Source: Streptomyces sp. M41(2017) (GTDB lineage: Bacteria > Actinomycetota > Actinomycetes > Streptomycetales > Streptomycetaceae). From it: a stretch of DNA of 64,000 bases. A program made the position numbers and the translations under genes. How positions within the stretch are numbered: the first letter of the stretch is position 1; each line of letters starts with the position of its first letter. The notes under the pieces are model-generated. The model had not been told where the DNA came from, searched no databases, and saw only the letters and a program-made list of their open reading frames with translations. Where the stretch lies: contig NZ_MWFK01000001.1 of assembly GCF_002078175.1 (NCBI RefSeq), forward strand, positions 3,038,001-3,102,000. The letters are read 5' to 3'. Below are positions 41,816 to 49,492 of this stretch, one piece after another.

Positions 41816-41827
41816 CTACGCGCGTAG
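41816..41827. promoter_or_regulatory. Nucleoside-regulon operator, upstream of deoC
   Basis: This perfect palindrome CTACGCGCGTAG lies 20 bp upstream of the deoC ATG on the minus strand, at the promoter position of the deoC-ALDH-ALDH operon. Confidence 0.8.
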
Positions 41828-42206
41828 CTGCTGTACAGCCCCGAGGACGGGATCGGGAGGGACGGTCGCCCGGGGCGGCCGGACGCGTCGTCGAAGCCGG
41901 TGGGGCCGATGGGGCCGATGGGGGAAAGGCCATTGCCGGGCGCGTGGGGGCGGCCGTCATCGAAGCCGGTGGGGCCTTGTCGGGAAGCGGTTGTGGGGGC
42001 GCGGCCGTGGCGTGCGGCGCGGCGGGGTGTGTGTTTCCTCTCGGGGGCCGCTGCCGGGCCGGCCCGTGCGGCAGGCCCGTGCCGCCCCCGGTGCTCGGGG
42101 AATCCCGTTCCCTGAGCACCGGGGGTCGGGAAACCCCGTTCCGTGGGCGGCGCCCCGGATGCGGCGGGCGCCGGCAAGAGGGCGGCCCCGGGCTCCGAGG
42201 GGTGGG
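41828..42206. other. Intergenic region between deoC and methyltransferase genes
   Basis: No gene is supported in these 379 bp. They hold a 17-bp direct repeat (TCGAAGCCGGTGGGGCC at 41891-41907 and 41960-41976), a T/G-rich stretch near 42030, and the terminator at 42085-42125. The upstream part should contain the deoC promoter. Confidence 0.5.
42085..42125 (-). terminator. Terminator of the methyltransferase gene
   Basis: CCCCCGGTGCTC (42085-42096) pairs perfectly with GAGCACCGGGGG (42114-42125), with an inner GGGAA/TTCCC stem. It lies about 80 bp after the methyltransferase stop. Confidence 0.7.
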
Positions 42207-43070
42207 TCAGATCGCGGGCGGTACGGCCGGGGCCTTCGCGTCGATCTGCCAGCAGGCGGCCGTGAAGCGGATCTCGTCGGCGTGGACGAACGGCGCGAAG
42301 GCCGGGCGGACCGTCTCGACGACCCGCTCGCGCGTCGCCTCGTCCACCGCGCGCAGGGCCGTGCCGACCGGACCGAACCGGGTGAACCACCACACGAGCT
42401 TCTCGGCGGGGAGTACGCAGGTCGCGTCGACGGGCCGGATGTCGATGTCCTCCCAGCCGCCCTCCTCCAGCAGCCGGCGGACCCGGTCCGCGTCCGCGAA
42501 GGCGAACTGACCCGGGGCGTCGGGCTGCCGTTCCGGGAGGTCGGGCAGGAGCGGAGCCGCGGCCCGTTCGGCCGTCGTCATGAACGGGTTCTCCGCCAGG
42601 TCGCGCCAGGCGATGAACCGCAGTCCCGCCCCGGCCCGAGCGGCCCGGCGCAGGTTCGCGAAGGCCCGTACCGAGTCCTCGAAGAACATCACCCCGAAGC
42701 GTGAGACGACCGCGTCGAAGGCCCCGGCCTCGAAGGCGTGGTCCTGCGCGTCGGCGCGGACGAACGAGACCGGTACGTCCTCCCGCTCGGCACGCGCCCC
42801 GGCCGCCTCCAGCATCGGCCCGGAGATGTCCACGCCCACGCAGGCCCCCGCGGGCCCCAGCCGCCGCGCGAGGGCCACCGTCGTGCCGCCCGTGCCGCAC
42901 CCGACGTCGAGCACCCTGCCCCCGCGTCCCTCCGGGACCGCCTCGACGAGCAGGTCCTGCAGCGGCCGGTACAACGCGTCCACCACGTCCTGGGCCTCGA
43001 CCCAGGCGTTGCCCGACGGGCCGTTCCAGCGCGCCGCCTGCTCGTCGTCCGGCTTGCCCTTGGCTTCCAT
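42207..43070 (-). CDS. Class I SAM-dependent methyltransferase
   Basis: The 287-residue protein has a Rossmann methyltransferase core: motif I GRVLDVGCGTGGTTVALA at about 48-65, motif II with the acidic residue in CVGVDISGPML near 76-86, and DAVVSRFGVMFFED near 115-128. The C-terminal 130 residues form a variable acceptor-binding part. It resembles UbiE/Methyltransf_11-type small-molecule enzymes. ATG 43070 is followed directly by a hydrophilic leader and is preceded by GGAGG. It is divergent from a MerR-type regulator with a 14-bp perfect palindrome between, so it is probably the regulator's target. The acceptor is unknown. Confidence 0.87.
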   Translation of the reverse strand: MEAKGKPDDEQAARWNGPSGNAWVEAQDVVDALYRPLQDLLVEAVPEGRGGRVLDVGCGTGGTTVALARRLGPAGACVGVDISGPMLEAAGARAEREDVPVSFVRADAQDHAFEAGAFDAVVSRFGVMFFEDSVRAFANLRRAARAGAGLRFIAWRDLAENPFMTTAERAAAPLLPDLPERQPDAPGQFAFADADRVRRLLEEGGWEDIDIRPVDATCVLPAEKLVWWFTRFGPVGTALRAVDEATRERVVETVRPAFAPFVHADEIRFTAACWQIDAKAPAVPPAI

Positions 43071-43117
43071 GACCGCCTCCTGTGGTTGCCCTCACGGCAG
43101 GGAGATGACACCGTCTT

Positions 43118-43137
43118 ACTTCAAGTCGACTTGAGGT
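43118..43137. promoter_or_regulatory. SoxR-box-like operator between methyltransferase and MerR genes
   Basis: On the minus strand this reads ACCTCAAGTCGACTTGAAGT, built on the perfect palindrome TCAAGTCGACTTGA (43121-43134). It closely resembles the SoxR box (CCTCAAGTTAACTTGAGG from memory). A TTGACC -35-like hexamer overlaps its left side on the methyltransferase strand, as in MerR-type promoters. Confidence 0.7.
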
Positions 43138-43144
43138 CAAGAGG

Positions 43145-43582
43145 ATGCCGGACCTGGACATCGCCGAAGTGGCGCGCCGCGCCGCCGTGCCCGCCTCCAC
43201 CCTGCGCTACTACGAGGAGAAGGGGCTGATCTCCTCCACGGGCCGGCGCGGCCTGCGGCGGCAGTTCGACCCGGGTGTGCTGGAGCGGCTGGCGCTGATC
43301 GCGCTCGGCCGGTCCGCCGGATTCTCGCTCGACGAGATCGGCCGGATGTTCGCCCCTGACGGGCAGCCGCGCATCGACCGCCGGATGCTCGCCGACAAGG
43401 CCGACGAACTGGACCGGACGATCCGCGAACTCGGCGTCCTCAGCGACTCCCTGCGACACGCCGCCGTCTGCCCGGCCCCGAGCCATCTGGAGTGCCCCAC
43501 GTTCCGGCGCATCCTGCGCAGCGCCGCCACCGGCGTGGCCCCCGCGCGGGCGGTGCCCCGGAGGAAGGCGCCGGGCGCCTGA
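43145..43582 (+). CDS. MerR family transcriptional regulator
   Basis: The 145-residue regulator has the MerR winged HTH: LDIAEVARRAAVPASTLRYY at about 4-23, then EEKGLISSTGRRGLRRQFD. A long dimerisation helix spans about 80-105. The C-terminal tail has two cysteines in AAVCPAPSHLECPTFRRI near 110-127. These do not match the four-Cys iron-sulfur motif of SoxR, although the operator before it looks like a SoxR box. A two-Cys metal or thiol sensor is possible. ATG 43145 lies only 7 bp from the operator, implying autoregulation or a leaderless message. It probably controls the divergent methyltransferase gene. The inducer is unknown. Confidence 0.88.
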   Translation: MPDLDIAEVARRAAVPASTLRYYEEKGLISSTGRRGLRRQFDPGVLERLALIALGRSAGFSLDEIGRMFAPDGQPRIDRRMLADKADELDRTIRELGVLSDSLRHAAVCPAPSHLECPTFRRILRSAATGVAPARAVPRRKAPGA

Positions 43583-43822
43583 CGGCGCACCGCCGCCGTC
43601 GCGGGCCGTCACGCGCACCTCGCGGCCGTGACGTCGGACACCCCGAGGCCGTCCTCGGACCCTGACGCGTCCGGCCCTCCGGTCACGGCCGGGACGCCCG
43701 CGCGCCGAGGCGGGGCGGGTGGTGGACCCGCCCGGCGCGTCAAGGGGGAGAGGAGAGTTCGCGACCATAGTGAGACCCCACCGAGCTCAAGCGCGCGGCG
43801 CTCGTCGGGCACAATCGGGGCC

Positions 43823-44503
43823 ATGAGCACCCCGGACCACCAGTCACCCCTCCCGGACGCCTCGCGACCCGAGGCCAAGGACCGGATCTACCGGTCGCCC
43901 GCCGGGATCGCGGGCGGCGCCCTGCTGCTGTTCATCGCGGGCTGGCTCGGCGTCGACGCCCTGGTCTCCGGAACCGGCCGCACCCCCTGGCTGGCTCTCG
44001 CCGCGCTGATCCTGGTCGTCCCGCTGGTGGCCGCCTTCACGCTGCGTCCCGCGGTCTACGCGAACGAGGACCGGCTCCGCATCCGCAACCCGCTCCGCGT
44101 GATCGTGCTGCCCTGGAGCAGGGTCGCCTCGCTGCGCTCGTCCTACTCGAACGAGGTCGTCGACACGGACGGCACCAAGTACCAGCTCTGGGCCGTGCCG
44201 GTGTCGCTGCGCGCCCGCAAGAAGGTCGCCAAGCACCAGGGGCGGGCCGCCACCGGGAGCCGTGGTGTCGAGGGGCGGATGGCGGGGATGGGCCGTCCGT
44301 CGCCGTTCGGCCGCGGCGCCGCCGCCGACGCGCCGACCCGGTCGCAGACCGACCAGGCCATGGACGACCTGCGCGGACTCGCGGAGGCCCGGGCGCACGA
44401 GCCCGAGGCGCAGGGCGAGGTCACGGTGCGCTGGGCGTACGAGGTGATCGGCCCCGCGGTCGCGGGCGCGGTCGTCCTGGCCATCCTGATCGCCACGGGC
44501 TGA
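43823..44503 (+). CDS. Membrane protein with PH domain
   Basis: The 226-residue protein has two N-terminal hydrophobic helices (about 26-45 and 54-73). A bacterial PH-like domain of the PH_6 type follows, with YANEDRLRIRNPLRVIVLPW near 79-98 and YSNEVVDTDGTKYQLWAVPV near 108-127. A low-complexity Arg/Gly/Ala linker comes next, then a final C-terminal membrane helix (IGPAVAGAVVLAILIATG). The C-terminal tail anchor after a flexible linker is typical of this actinobacterial family, whose function is unknown. ATG 43823 follows a GGGG purine run; an in-frame GTG at 43628 is less likely. It is convergent with the phosphomutase gene across a terminator. Confidence 0.82.
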   Translation: MSTPDHQSPLPDASRPEAKDRIYRSPAGIAGGALLLFIAGWLGVDALVSGTGRTPWLALAALILVVPLVAAFTLRPAVYANEDRLRIRNPLRVIVLPWSRVASLRSSYSNEVVDTDGTKYQLWAVPVSLRARKKVAKHQGRAATGSRGVEGRMAGMGRPSPFGRGAAADAPTRSQTDQAMDDLRGLAEARAHEPEAQGEVTVRWAYEVIGPAVAGAVVLAILIATG

Positions 44504-44566
44504 GCCCACCGGGCGCCGGGCCGCTCCCGTCCGGCCCCGTCCGGCGTCCCGTTGCTCCGGGCAGCA

Positions 44567-44606
44567 CGAAGGGGGCGCCGCGTCCTGGAACGCGGCGCCC
44601 CCTTCG
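44567..44606. terminator. Terminator between PH-domain protein and phosphomutase
   Basis: CGAAGGGGGCGCCGCGT (44567-44583) pairs perfectly with 44590-44606 around a 6-nt loop, between convergent genes. Confidence 0.85.
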
Positions 44607-44642
44607 GCGTACGGGCAACCGGAACCGGCCGGTGCCCCGCGG

Positions 44643-46274
44643 TCAGATGCCGGCCGCCGCCGACAGGTCCCGCTTGATCGTGGCGAGCAGGTCGGCGGCC
44701 CGCGCGTGGGCCGCCGGGAGCGCGGCGTGACCGGCGACGGGCACCACGACCTCCAGGTAGCACTTCAGCTTGGGCTCGGTGCCGCTCGGGCGGACGACTA
44801 CCCGGGCGCCGTCCAGGGTGTAGCGCAGCCCGTCCGTGGGCGGCAGCAGCTCCGTGCCCTCGGACAGGTCCTCGGCCCTCGTGATCGAGAGGCCCGCCAG
44901 CTCGGTGGGCGGCTGCTCGCGCAGCCGGCGCATGGCGTCCGCGATGACCGACAGGTCCTCCACGCGCACCGAGAGCTGGTCGGTGGCGTGCAGGCCGTGG
45001 GTGACGGCGAGGTCGTCGAGCAGGTCGAGCAGGGTCCGGCCCTGTTCCTTCAGCTCGGAGGCCAGCTCGGTGATGAGCAGGGCGGCGGTGATGCCGTCCT
45101 TGTCGCGTACGCCGTCGGGGTCGACGCAGTAACCGAGCGCCTCCTCGTAGCCGTAGCGCAGACCCTCGACACGGGCGATCCACTTGAACCCGGTCAGGGT
45201 CTCCTCGTACGGCAGGCCCGCGCCCTCGGCGATCCGGCCGAGCAGCGAGGAGGAGACGATCGACTCGGCGAACGTGCCGCGCGCGCCGCGCCGGACCAGG
45301 TGCTCGGCGAGCAGCGCGCCGACCTCGTCGCCGCGCAGCATCCGCCAGTCCCCGCCGGCCGGGACGGCCACGGCGCAGCGGTCGGCGTCGGGGTCGTTGG
45401 CGACGATGATGTCCGGGCCGCTCGCGCGGGCCCGGGCGAAGGCCAGGTCCATCGCGCCCGGCTCCTCCGGGTTGGGGAAGGCGACCGTCGGGAAGTCCGG
45501 GTCGGGCTCGGCCTGTTCCGCGACGAGCACCGGCTCCGGGAAGCCGGCCCGCGCGAACGCCGCGAGGAGCACCTCCTTGCCGACGCCGTGCATCGGCGTG
45601 TAGACGGTGCGCGCGGTGCGCGGCGACCCCGCGGCCAGGACGGCGTTCGTACGGGCCAGGTAGGCGTCCAGGACGCCCTCGTCGAGGATCTCCCAGCCGG
45701 ACTCGGGGCGGGGTACGTCGGCGAGCGCCCGGACCGCGGCGATCTCTGCGGCGATCTCCGCGTCGGCGGGCGGCACGATCTGCGAACCGTCGCCCAGGTA
45801 CACCTTGTAGCCGTTGTCGCGGGGCGGGTTGTGGCTGGCGGTGACCTCCACGCCCGCGACCGCGCCGAGGTGGCGTATGGCGTAGGCGAGGACGGGGGTG
45901 GGCAGCGGCCGGGGCAGGACGGCGGCGCGCAGGCCGGCGCCGGTCATCACGGCCGCGGTGTCCCGGGCGAAGTCGGCGGACTTGTGACGGGCGTCGTAGC
46001 CGATCACGACCAGTCCGCCGGTCTCGCCCCTGGCCTTCAGGTACGCGGCGAGTCCCGCCGCCGCCCTGATGACCACGGCGCGGTTCATCCGCATCGGCCC
46101 CGCGCCGAGTTCCCCGCGCAGGCCCGCGGTGCCGAACTGCAGGGTCCCGGCGAAGCGGGCGGCGAGCTCGGTGACGTCCTCGGCGTCGACGAGCTTGGCG
46201 AGTTCCTCACGGGTCTCCGCGTCGGGGTCCTCGGCCAGCCACGCCTTGGCCCGCGCGATGAGTTCGTCCTGCAC
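44643..46274 (-). CDS. Alpha-D-phosphohexomutase family enzyme (phosphomannomutase or phosphopentomutase)
   Basis: The 543-residue enzyme has the four-domain phosphosugar mutase build. LQFGTAGLRGELGAGPMRMN lies at about 46-65, the phosphoserine loop is TASHNPPRDNGYKVY near 146-160, the metal loop NDPDADRCAVAVP near 295, and the C-terminal phosphate-binding VRPSGTEPKLKCYLE near 500. It is usually labelled phosphomannomutase, but its length (about 540) and GTAGLRGELG motif fit the PGM2/PgcA branch, which in several organisms acts on ribose- and deoxyribose-1-phosphate. Because it follows purine nucleoside phosphorylase by 82 bp on the same strand, a phosphopentomutase role linking PNP and DeoA to DeoC is proposed. 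The reaction is not decided by sequence. Confidence 0.88.
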   Translation of the reverse strand: MQDELIARAKAWLAEDPDAETREELAKLVDAEDVTELAARFAGTLQFGTAGLRGELGAGPMRMNRAVVIRAAAGLAAYLKARGETGGLVVIGYDARHKSADFARDTAAVMTGAGLRAAVLPRPLPTPVLAYAIRHLGAVAGVEVTASHNPPRDNGYKVYLGDGSQIVPPADAEIAAEIAAVRALADVPRPESGWEILDEGVLDAYLARTNAVLAAGSPRTARTVYTPMHGVGKEVLLAAFARAGFPEPVLVAEQAEPDPDFPTVAFPNPEEPGAMDLAFARARASGPDIIVANDPDADRCAVAVPAGGDWRMLRGDEVGALLAEHLVRRGARGTFAESIVSSSLLGRIAEGAGLPYEETLTGFKWIARVEGLRYGYEEALGYCVDPDGVRDKDGITAALLITELASELKEQGRTLLDLLDDLAVTHGLHATDQLSVRVEDLSVIADAMRRLREQPPTELAGLSITRAEDLSEGTELLPPTDGLRYTLDGARVVVRPSGTEPKLKCYLEVVVPVAGHAALPAAHARAADLLATIKRDLSAAAGI

Positions 46275-46356
46275 CTCGGGTGCACCTCTCTTCGGTCGTA
46301 CGGTTCCGTCTGCCCGGTCGTTCCGCCCCCGGAGCCGGGGACGGACCTCCCGCCGC

Positions 46357-47187
46357 CTACAGGCGGTCCAGCACCTGGGTCAGGAGTTCCCCCATGCGCA
46401 CGGCCGAGTCGCGGCCCGCCTGGAGGACTTCCTCGTGGTTGAGGGGCTCGCCCGTCATACCGGCGGCGAGGTTGGTCACGAGCGAGATGCCGAGGACCTC
46501 GGCGCCCGCCTCGCGCGCGGCGATGGCTTCGAGGGTGGTGGACATGCCCACCAGGTCCGCGCCGATGGTCCGGGCCATCCGGATCTCGGCCGGCGTCTCG
46601 TAGTGCGGGCCGGGGAACTGGGCGTAGACGCCCTCTTCGAGCGAGGGGTCGACCTCCTTGCACAGCGCGCGCAGCCGCGGCGAGTACAGGTCGGTGAGGT
46701 CGACGAAGTTCGCGCCGATGATCGGCGAGGTGGCCGTCAGGTTGATGTGGTCGCTGATCAGCACGGGCTGGCCGGGGCGCATGCCCTCGCGCAGGCCGCC
46801 GCAGCCGTTGGTCAGCACGATGGTCTTGCAGCCGGCGGCGACGGCGGTACGGACGCCGTGCGCGACGGCGGCGACCCCGCGGCCCTCGTAGAAGTGGGTG
46901 CGGCCGAGGAAGACCAGGGCGCGCTTGTCACCGATCGCGTACGAGCGGACCTTGCCGCCGTGGCCCTCGACGGCCGGGGCCGGGAAGCCGGGCAGCTCGG
47001 TGACCTGGAACTCGGCCTCGGGGGTGCCGAGGGCGTCCACGGCCGGAGCCCAGCCGGAGCCCATCACGAGGGCGACGTCATGGGTGTCGGCGCCGGTCAG
47101 CTCGCGCAGGCGCGTGGCGGCGGCGTCAGCGGCGGCATGAGGGTCGCCCTGGATGTCGTCCGGAAGAAGAGATGCGTTCACGCGCAT
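46357..47187 (-). CDS. punA: Purine nucleoside phosphorylase
   Basis: The 276-residue trimeric-type PNP cleaves inosine and guanosine (and deoxy forms) to base and (deoxy)ribose-1-phosphate. Motifs are [15 protein letters not shown] at about 34-48 (phosphate loop), [14 protein letters not shown] near 81-94, [17 protein letters not shown] near 120, the [10 protein letters not shown] segment near 143, and the late [18 protein letters not shown]. The residues for 6-oxopurine recognition lie in the same late region. Start is ATG 47187 or GTG 47181; no strong Shine-Dalgarno is seen. The regulon palindrome lies 19 bp upstream. It accepts inosine from adenosine deaminase and passes sugar phosphate to the next gene, a phosphomutase. 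Confidence 0.94.
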   Translation of the reverse strand: MRVNASLLPDDIQGDPHAAADAAATRLRELTGADTHDVALVMGSGWAPAVDALGTPEAEFQVTELPGFPAPAVEGHGGKVRSYAIGDKRALVFLGRTHFYEGRGVAAVAHGVRTAVAAGCKTIVLTNGCGGLREGMRPGQPVLISDHINLTATSPIIGANFVDLTDLYSPRLRALCKEVDPSLEEGVYAQFPGPHYETPAEIRMARTIGADLVGMSTTLEAIAAREAGAEVLGISLVTNLAAGMTGEPLNHEEVLQAGRDSAVRMGELLTQVLDRL

Positions 47188-47206
47188 GAGGGTAGCCGGT
47201 CCGGGC

Positions 47207-47218
47207 CTACGCGCGTAG
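47207..47218. promoter_or_regulatory. Nucleoside-regulon operator, upstream of purine nucleoside phosphorylase
   Basis: This perfect palindrome CTACGCGCGTAG lies 19 bp upstream of the punA ATG on the minus strand. It is the sixth copy in the window and matches the deoC and add copies in position relative to the start. Confidence 0.8.
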
Positions 47219-47332
47219 ATGACAGAGCTCACGGTCTTGCGATCGTTGTCTTGTCGTTTCCGACGAAAACAGGGGAGGGACTGCCCGCGGGGGCGCCGGG
47301 CCCCGGAGAGACGCCGGGGGAGAGGGGCGCGC

Positions 47333-47770
47333 TCAGCAGGGGCGCTTGCGGATCTCCATGACGTAGTCGTGCGGCGCCCCGGCGGACTCGGCGGCGTCCG
47401 CCAGCTCACCCAGATACCGCGCCGAGGGGAGTCCCCCCTCGTACCCGTTCAGTACGTACACCCAGGCGGGCTCCTCGCCCTCCAGGGTGTGCACCCGTAC
47501 GCGCATCCGCCGGTAGACGTCGAGGCCGACGCCCTCCCAGCGGTCCATGGAGTCCTCGTCCAGCGGCGCGATGTCGTACAGCGCCACGAAGACCTGGGAC
47601 CGCGGAGCCTCGACGATCGTGGCCAGCGCGCCCTCCCAGCCCATGTGCTCGCCGCCGAACGTCAGCCGCCAGCCGGTCAGCCAGCCCGTGGCGCGCAGCG
47701 GCGAATGCGGGGCGCGGCGCGTCATGAGCCGCGGGTCGAGATTGCCGGCGTACGCGGCGTAGAGCGACAT
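47333..47770 (-). CDS. Gamma-glutamylcyclotransferase-fold protein
   Basis: The 145-residue protein has the GGCT/AIG2-like fold: [20 protein letters not shown] at about 2-21 (the YGSNL-like substrate loop, here YAGNL), [20 protein letters not shown] near 34-53, and the catalytic Glu region [13 protein letters not shown] near 69-81. These enzymes release 5-oxoproline from gamma-glutamyl amines or peptides; many actinobacterial members are uncharacterised. ATG 47770 follows directly on the divergent quinone reductase promoter. It lies upstream of punA on the same strand with 145 bp between, and punA has its own operator, so no joint operon is assumed. The substrate is unknown. Confidence 0.85.
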   Translation of the reverse strand: MSLYAAYAGNLDPRLMTRRAPHSPLRATGWLTGWRLTFGGEHMGWEGALATIVEAPRSQVFVALYDIAPLDEDSMDRWEGVGLDVYRRMRVRVHTLEGEEPAWVYVLNGYEGGLPSARYLGELADAAESAGAPHDYVMEIRKRPC

Positions 47771-47876
47771 GGGGTCGAGGGTACGGCAGCGAAACGTCCG
47801 TCTCTCGCGTAACAAAGTGACCCGGATGCCCGCTCCGGGACCCCCTGGGCGGAAGCATCTTGAAGCGTGCGGGACA

Positions 47877-49325
47877 ATGGAGTACGTGACTCGGATCGTG
47901 ATCATCGGTGGCGGACCCGGCGGATATGAAGCTGCGCTGGTGGCAGCGCAACTCGGCGCGGAGGTGACCGTCGTCGACTGCGACGGTCTGGGCGGGGCGT
48001 CGGTGCTCACCGACTGCGTACCGTCGAAGACCCTGATCGCCACGGCCGAGGTGATGACGACCTTCGACTCCTCGTACGAGGAGCTGGGCATCATCGTCGC
48101 CGACGACACCCCGCCCGAGGAGCAGGCGGCCCGGGTGGTCGGCGTGGACCTCGGCAAGGTCAACCGCCGTGTGAAGCGCCTCGCGCTCGCCCAGTCGCAC
48201 GACATCACGGCCTCGGTGACCCGCGCCGGCGCCCGTGTGCTGCGCGGCCGGGGCCGGCTGGAGGGTATGCAGGCACTGGACGGCTCCCGCAAGGTCGTCG
48301 TCCGCGCCGCCGACGGCAACGAGGAGACCCTCACCGCCGACGCCGTCCTCATCGCCACCGGCGGTCACCCCCGCGAACTGCCCGACGCCCAGCCCGACGG
48401 CGAGCGCATCCTGAACTGGACGCAGGTCTACGACCTCGACGAGCTGCCCGAGGAGCTCATCGTGGTCGGTTCCGGTGTCACCGGTGCCGAGTTCGCCGGC
48501 GCCTACCAGGCGCTCGGCTCCCGCGTCACCCTCGTCTCCAGCCGCGACCGCGTGCTGCCGGGCGAGGACCCCGACGCCGCCGCCGTCCTGGAGGACGTCT
48601 TCCGCCGCCGCGGCATGAACGTGATGGCCCGCTCCCGCGCCGAGTCCGCCAAGCGGGTCGGCGACCGCGTCGAGGTCACCCTCTCCGACGGCCGCGTGAT
48701 CAGCGGCACGCACTGCCTGATGGCGGTCGGCGCCATCCCGAACAGCAGCGGGATGGGCCTGGAGGAGGCCGGCGTCAAGGTCCGCGACTCCGGGCACATC
48801 TGGACCGACAAGGTCTCGCGCACCACCGCCCCCGGCGTGTACGCGGCCGGCGACGTGACCGGCGTCTTCGCCCTCGCCTCCGTCGCCGCCATGCAGGGCC
48901 GGATCGCGATGTACCACTTCCTCGGCGACGCGGTGGCCCCGCTGAACCTGAAGACGGTGTCCTCGAATGTCTTCACCGACCCCGAGATCGCCACGGTCGG
49001 CTACACGCAGGCCGATGTCGACGCGGGCAAGATCGACGCCCGGGGCGTCAAGCTGCCGCTGCTGCGCAACCCGCGCGCCAAGATGCAGGGCATCCGCGAC
49101 GGCTTCGTCAAGATCTTCTGCCGCCCCGGCACCGGCATCGTGGTCGGCGGTGTGGTGGTCGCCCCGCGGGCCTCGGAACTGATCCACCCCATCTCGATCG
49201 CGGTCGACAACAATCTGACGGTCGAACAGATCGCGAACGCCTTCACCGTGTATCCGTCCCTGTCGGGCTCGATCGCCGAGGTCGCCCGTCAGTTGCACAC
49301 CCGCAAGACCGCGGGCGAGGGCTGA
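47877..49325 (+). CDS. NAD(P)H-quinone reductase, LpdA-type flavoprotein
   Basis: The 482-residue protein has the full disulfide reductase fold: FAD motif RIVIIGGGPGGYEAALVAAQ at about 6-25, NAD(P)-binding LIVVGSGVTGAEFAGAYQAL near 195-214, GVYAAGDVTGVFALASVAAM near 320-339, and a C-terminal dimerisation domain. The redox-active CxxxxC is absent: the site reads GGASVLTDCVPSKT with one Cys only. This matches M. tuberculosis LpdA (Rv3303c), known as an NAD(P)H:quinone reductase rather than a lipoamide dehydrogenase. ATG 47877 or GTG 47886 may start it. It stands alone upstream of a DeoR regulator. Confidence 0.9.
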   Translation: MEYVTRIVIIGGGPGGYEAALVAAQLGAEVTVVDCDGLGGASVLTDCVPSKTLIATAEVMTTFDSSYEELGIIVADDTPPEEQAARVVGVDLGKVNRRVKRLALAQSHDITASVTRAGARVLRGRGRLEGMQALDGSRKVVVRAADGNEETLTADAVLIATGGHPRELPDAQPDGERILNWTQVYDLDELPEELIVVGSGVTGAEFAGAYQALGSRVTLVSSRDRVLPGEDPDAAAVLEDVFRRRGMNVMARSRAESAKRVGDRVEVTLSDGRVISGTHCLMAVGAIPNSSGMGLEEAGVKVRDSGHIWTDKVSRTTAPGVYAAGDVTGVFALASVAAMQGRIAMYHFLGDAVAPLNLKTVSSNVFTDPEIATVGYTQADVDAGKIDARGVKLPLLRNPRAKMQGIRDGFVKIFCRPGTGIVVGGVVVAPRASELIHPISIAVDNNLTVEQIANAFTVYPSLSGSIAEVARQLHTRKTAGEG

Positions 49326-49492
49326 CCCCGCGGGGCGGCTCTTCGCTGGTCACAGGGAGTCGGGGCGCATTCCGGCGGCATAGGCGGACCGATTAGGCCC
49401 GTATACCACTCCGTGCCCTGCCATGCGAACAACTTCTGTTATTCGGCGCAAACTGCTGAAAGCAGACGGTCGTTGGGGTTACTGTCAGTTTC

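Noticed and set aside
38440..42510. 1356-codon open frame on the plus strand
   Set aside because: It lies opposite the deoC and two ALDH genes, whose protein motifs are unambiguous. Long antisense frames are expected at this GC content.
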